Made by a program: the position numbers and the translations under genes. The notes beneath the pieces are model-generated. The model saw nothing but the letters and a program-made list of their open reading frames with translations, was not told the origin of the DNA and ran no database searches. From positions 1 through 14,056 of the forward strand of contig JBEVNX010000099.1 in the NCBI GenBank assembly GCA_040507895.1: a stretch of 14,056 nucleotides of DNA. Direction: 5' to 3'. This stretch comes from JBEVNX01 sp040507895 (GTDB lineage Bacteria > Desulfobacterota > Binatia > JACPRU01). Below, piece by piece: positions 13,956-14,056 of this stretch. Position 1 is the stretch's first letter. Each line of letters begins with the position of its first letter.

Positions 13956-13960
13956 GGAGG
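13956..13960 (+). promoter_or_regulatory. Strong ribosome binding site before the universal stress protein gene
   Basis: GGAGG lies five bases before the ATG at 13966. This is the clearest Shine-Dalgarno sequence in the operon, in contrast to the coupled starts upstream, and indicates independent translation initiation of the last gene seen. Confidence 0.7.
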
Positions 13961-13965
13961 CACTG

Positions 13966-14056
13966 ATGTACAAGAGGATCTACGTTCCCGTAGACAACTC
14001 CGACTACTCGAATCAGGCGATCCGACTCGCCGTGGATCTTGGCAAGGCCTTCGGCT
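13966..14056 (+). CDS. Universal stress protein family (UspA-like), cut by window end
   Basis: Only the first 30 residues are in the window. They read MYKRIYVPVDNSDYSNQAI followed by a helix with LAVDLGKAFG. This is the typical first beta strand (IYVPVD-x-S) and first helix of the Usp fold, whose members often bind ATP or respond to stress and energy state. The gene begins 13 bases after the preceding stop with a good ribosome site, so it is probably co-transcribed with the act/bd-like operon. The rest of the protein, including any ATP-binding G-x-x-G motif or second Usp domain, lies outside. Confidence 0.8.
   Translation, partial: MYKRIYVPVDNSDYSNQAIRLAVDLGKAFG

Noticed and set aside
12234..13973. 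Long antisense open frame (579 codons) opposite the diheme/EB_dh gene
   Set aside because: Its translation is Arg/Ala-rich with no recognisable motif, and the opposite strand has clear CxxCH and EB_dh motifs. It is a GC-bias shadow. The same holds for the antisense frames at 5459-6907, 7205-8278, 9069-10319 and 11488-12291.
1..14056. tRNA, rRNA, CRISPR arrays, insertion sequences, prophage genes
   Set aside because: No repeats with regular spacing, no transposase or integrase motifs and no RNA gene signatures were found. Gene density and composition are even across the window.

Overview
The window is GC-rich DNA, almost fully coding, from a respiratory bacterium with a cytochrome-c-rich electron transport chain. 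The ferrochelatase carries an internal cysteine cluster like that known from Myxococcus xanthus. The window also has alternative complex III (ACIII) subunits and a 14-helix cytochrome bd-like protein of the kind described in Nitrospira. Together these suggest a deltaproteobacterial-type or related lineage (Myxococcota, Binatota and Nitrospirota are all conceivable). Nothing here fixes the taxonomy.

Left part, 1-4643. A dapF gene (diaminopimelate epimerase), cut at the window start, converges on a leftward cluster. Read in transcription order, that cluster is a small two-helix membrane protein, a SCO1/SenC copper chaperone, ferrochelatase (hemH) and a very short hemY. The hemY reading frame joins the N-terminal FAD-binding motif directly to the C-terminal motif of protoporphyrinogen oxidase, so roughly 340 central codons are missing. 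Upstream, also leftward, is a CNNM/CorC-type membrane protein with a CBS pair. No RNA genes, mobile elements or CRISPR arrays were seen anywhere in the window.

Right part, 4644-14056. A 210-base divergent spacer with a plausible promoter and a small palindrome precedes a tight rightward operon of at least seven genes. These are actA (pentaheme cytochrome c), actB (molybdopterin-oxidoreductase-like domain plus four-cluster ferredoxin domain), an actE-like monoheme lipoprotein, a 623-residue CydA-like membrane protein, two membrane-anchored monoheme cytochromes c, and a diheme cytochrome fused to an ethylbenzene-dehydrogenase-type heme b domain. The start of a universal stress protein follows. 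The first six genes are joined by five successive 4-base start/stop overlaps.

The main point of interest is this hybrid operon. The hydrophilic part of ACIII (ActA, ActB, ActE) is present, but the NrfD-like quinol-oxidising membrane subunits ActC and ActF, and ActD, are not in the window. In their place is a cytochrome bd subunit I homologue. It keeps the histidines that ligate heme in CydA but lacks the long quinol-binding Q-loop. The inferred picture is a membrane complex in which electrons pass through a ten-heme c relay and iron-sulfur clusters to or from a bd-like heme centre. Whether it reduces oxygen, and what donates electrons, cannot be settled from sequence alone.
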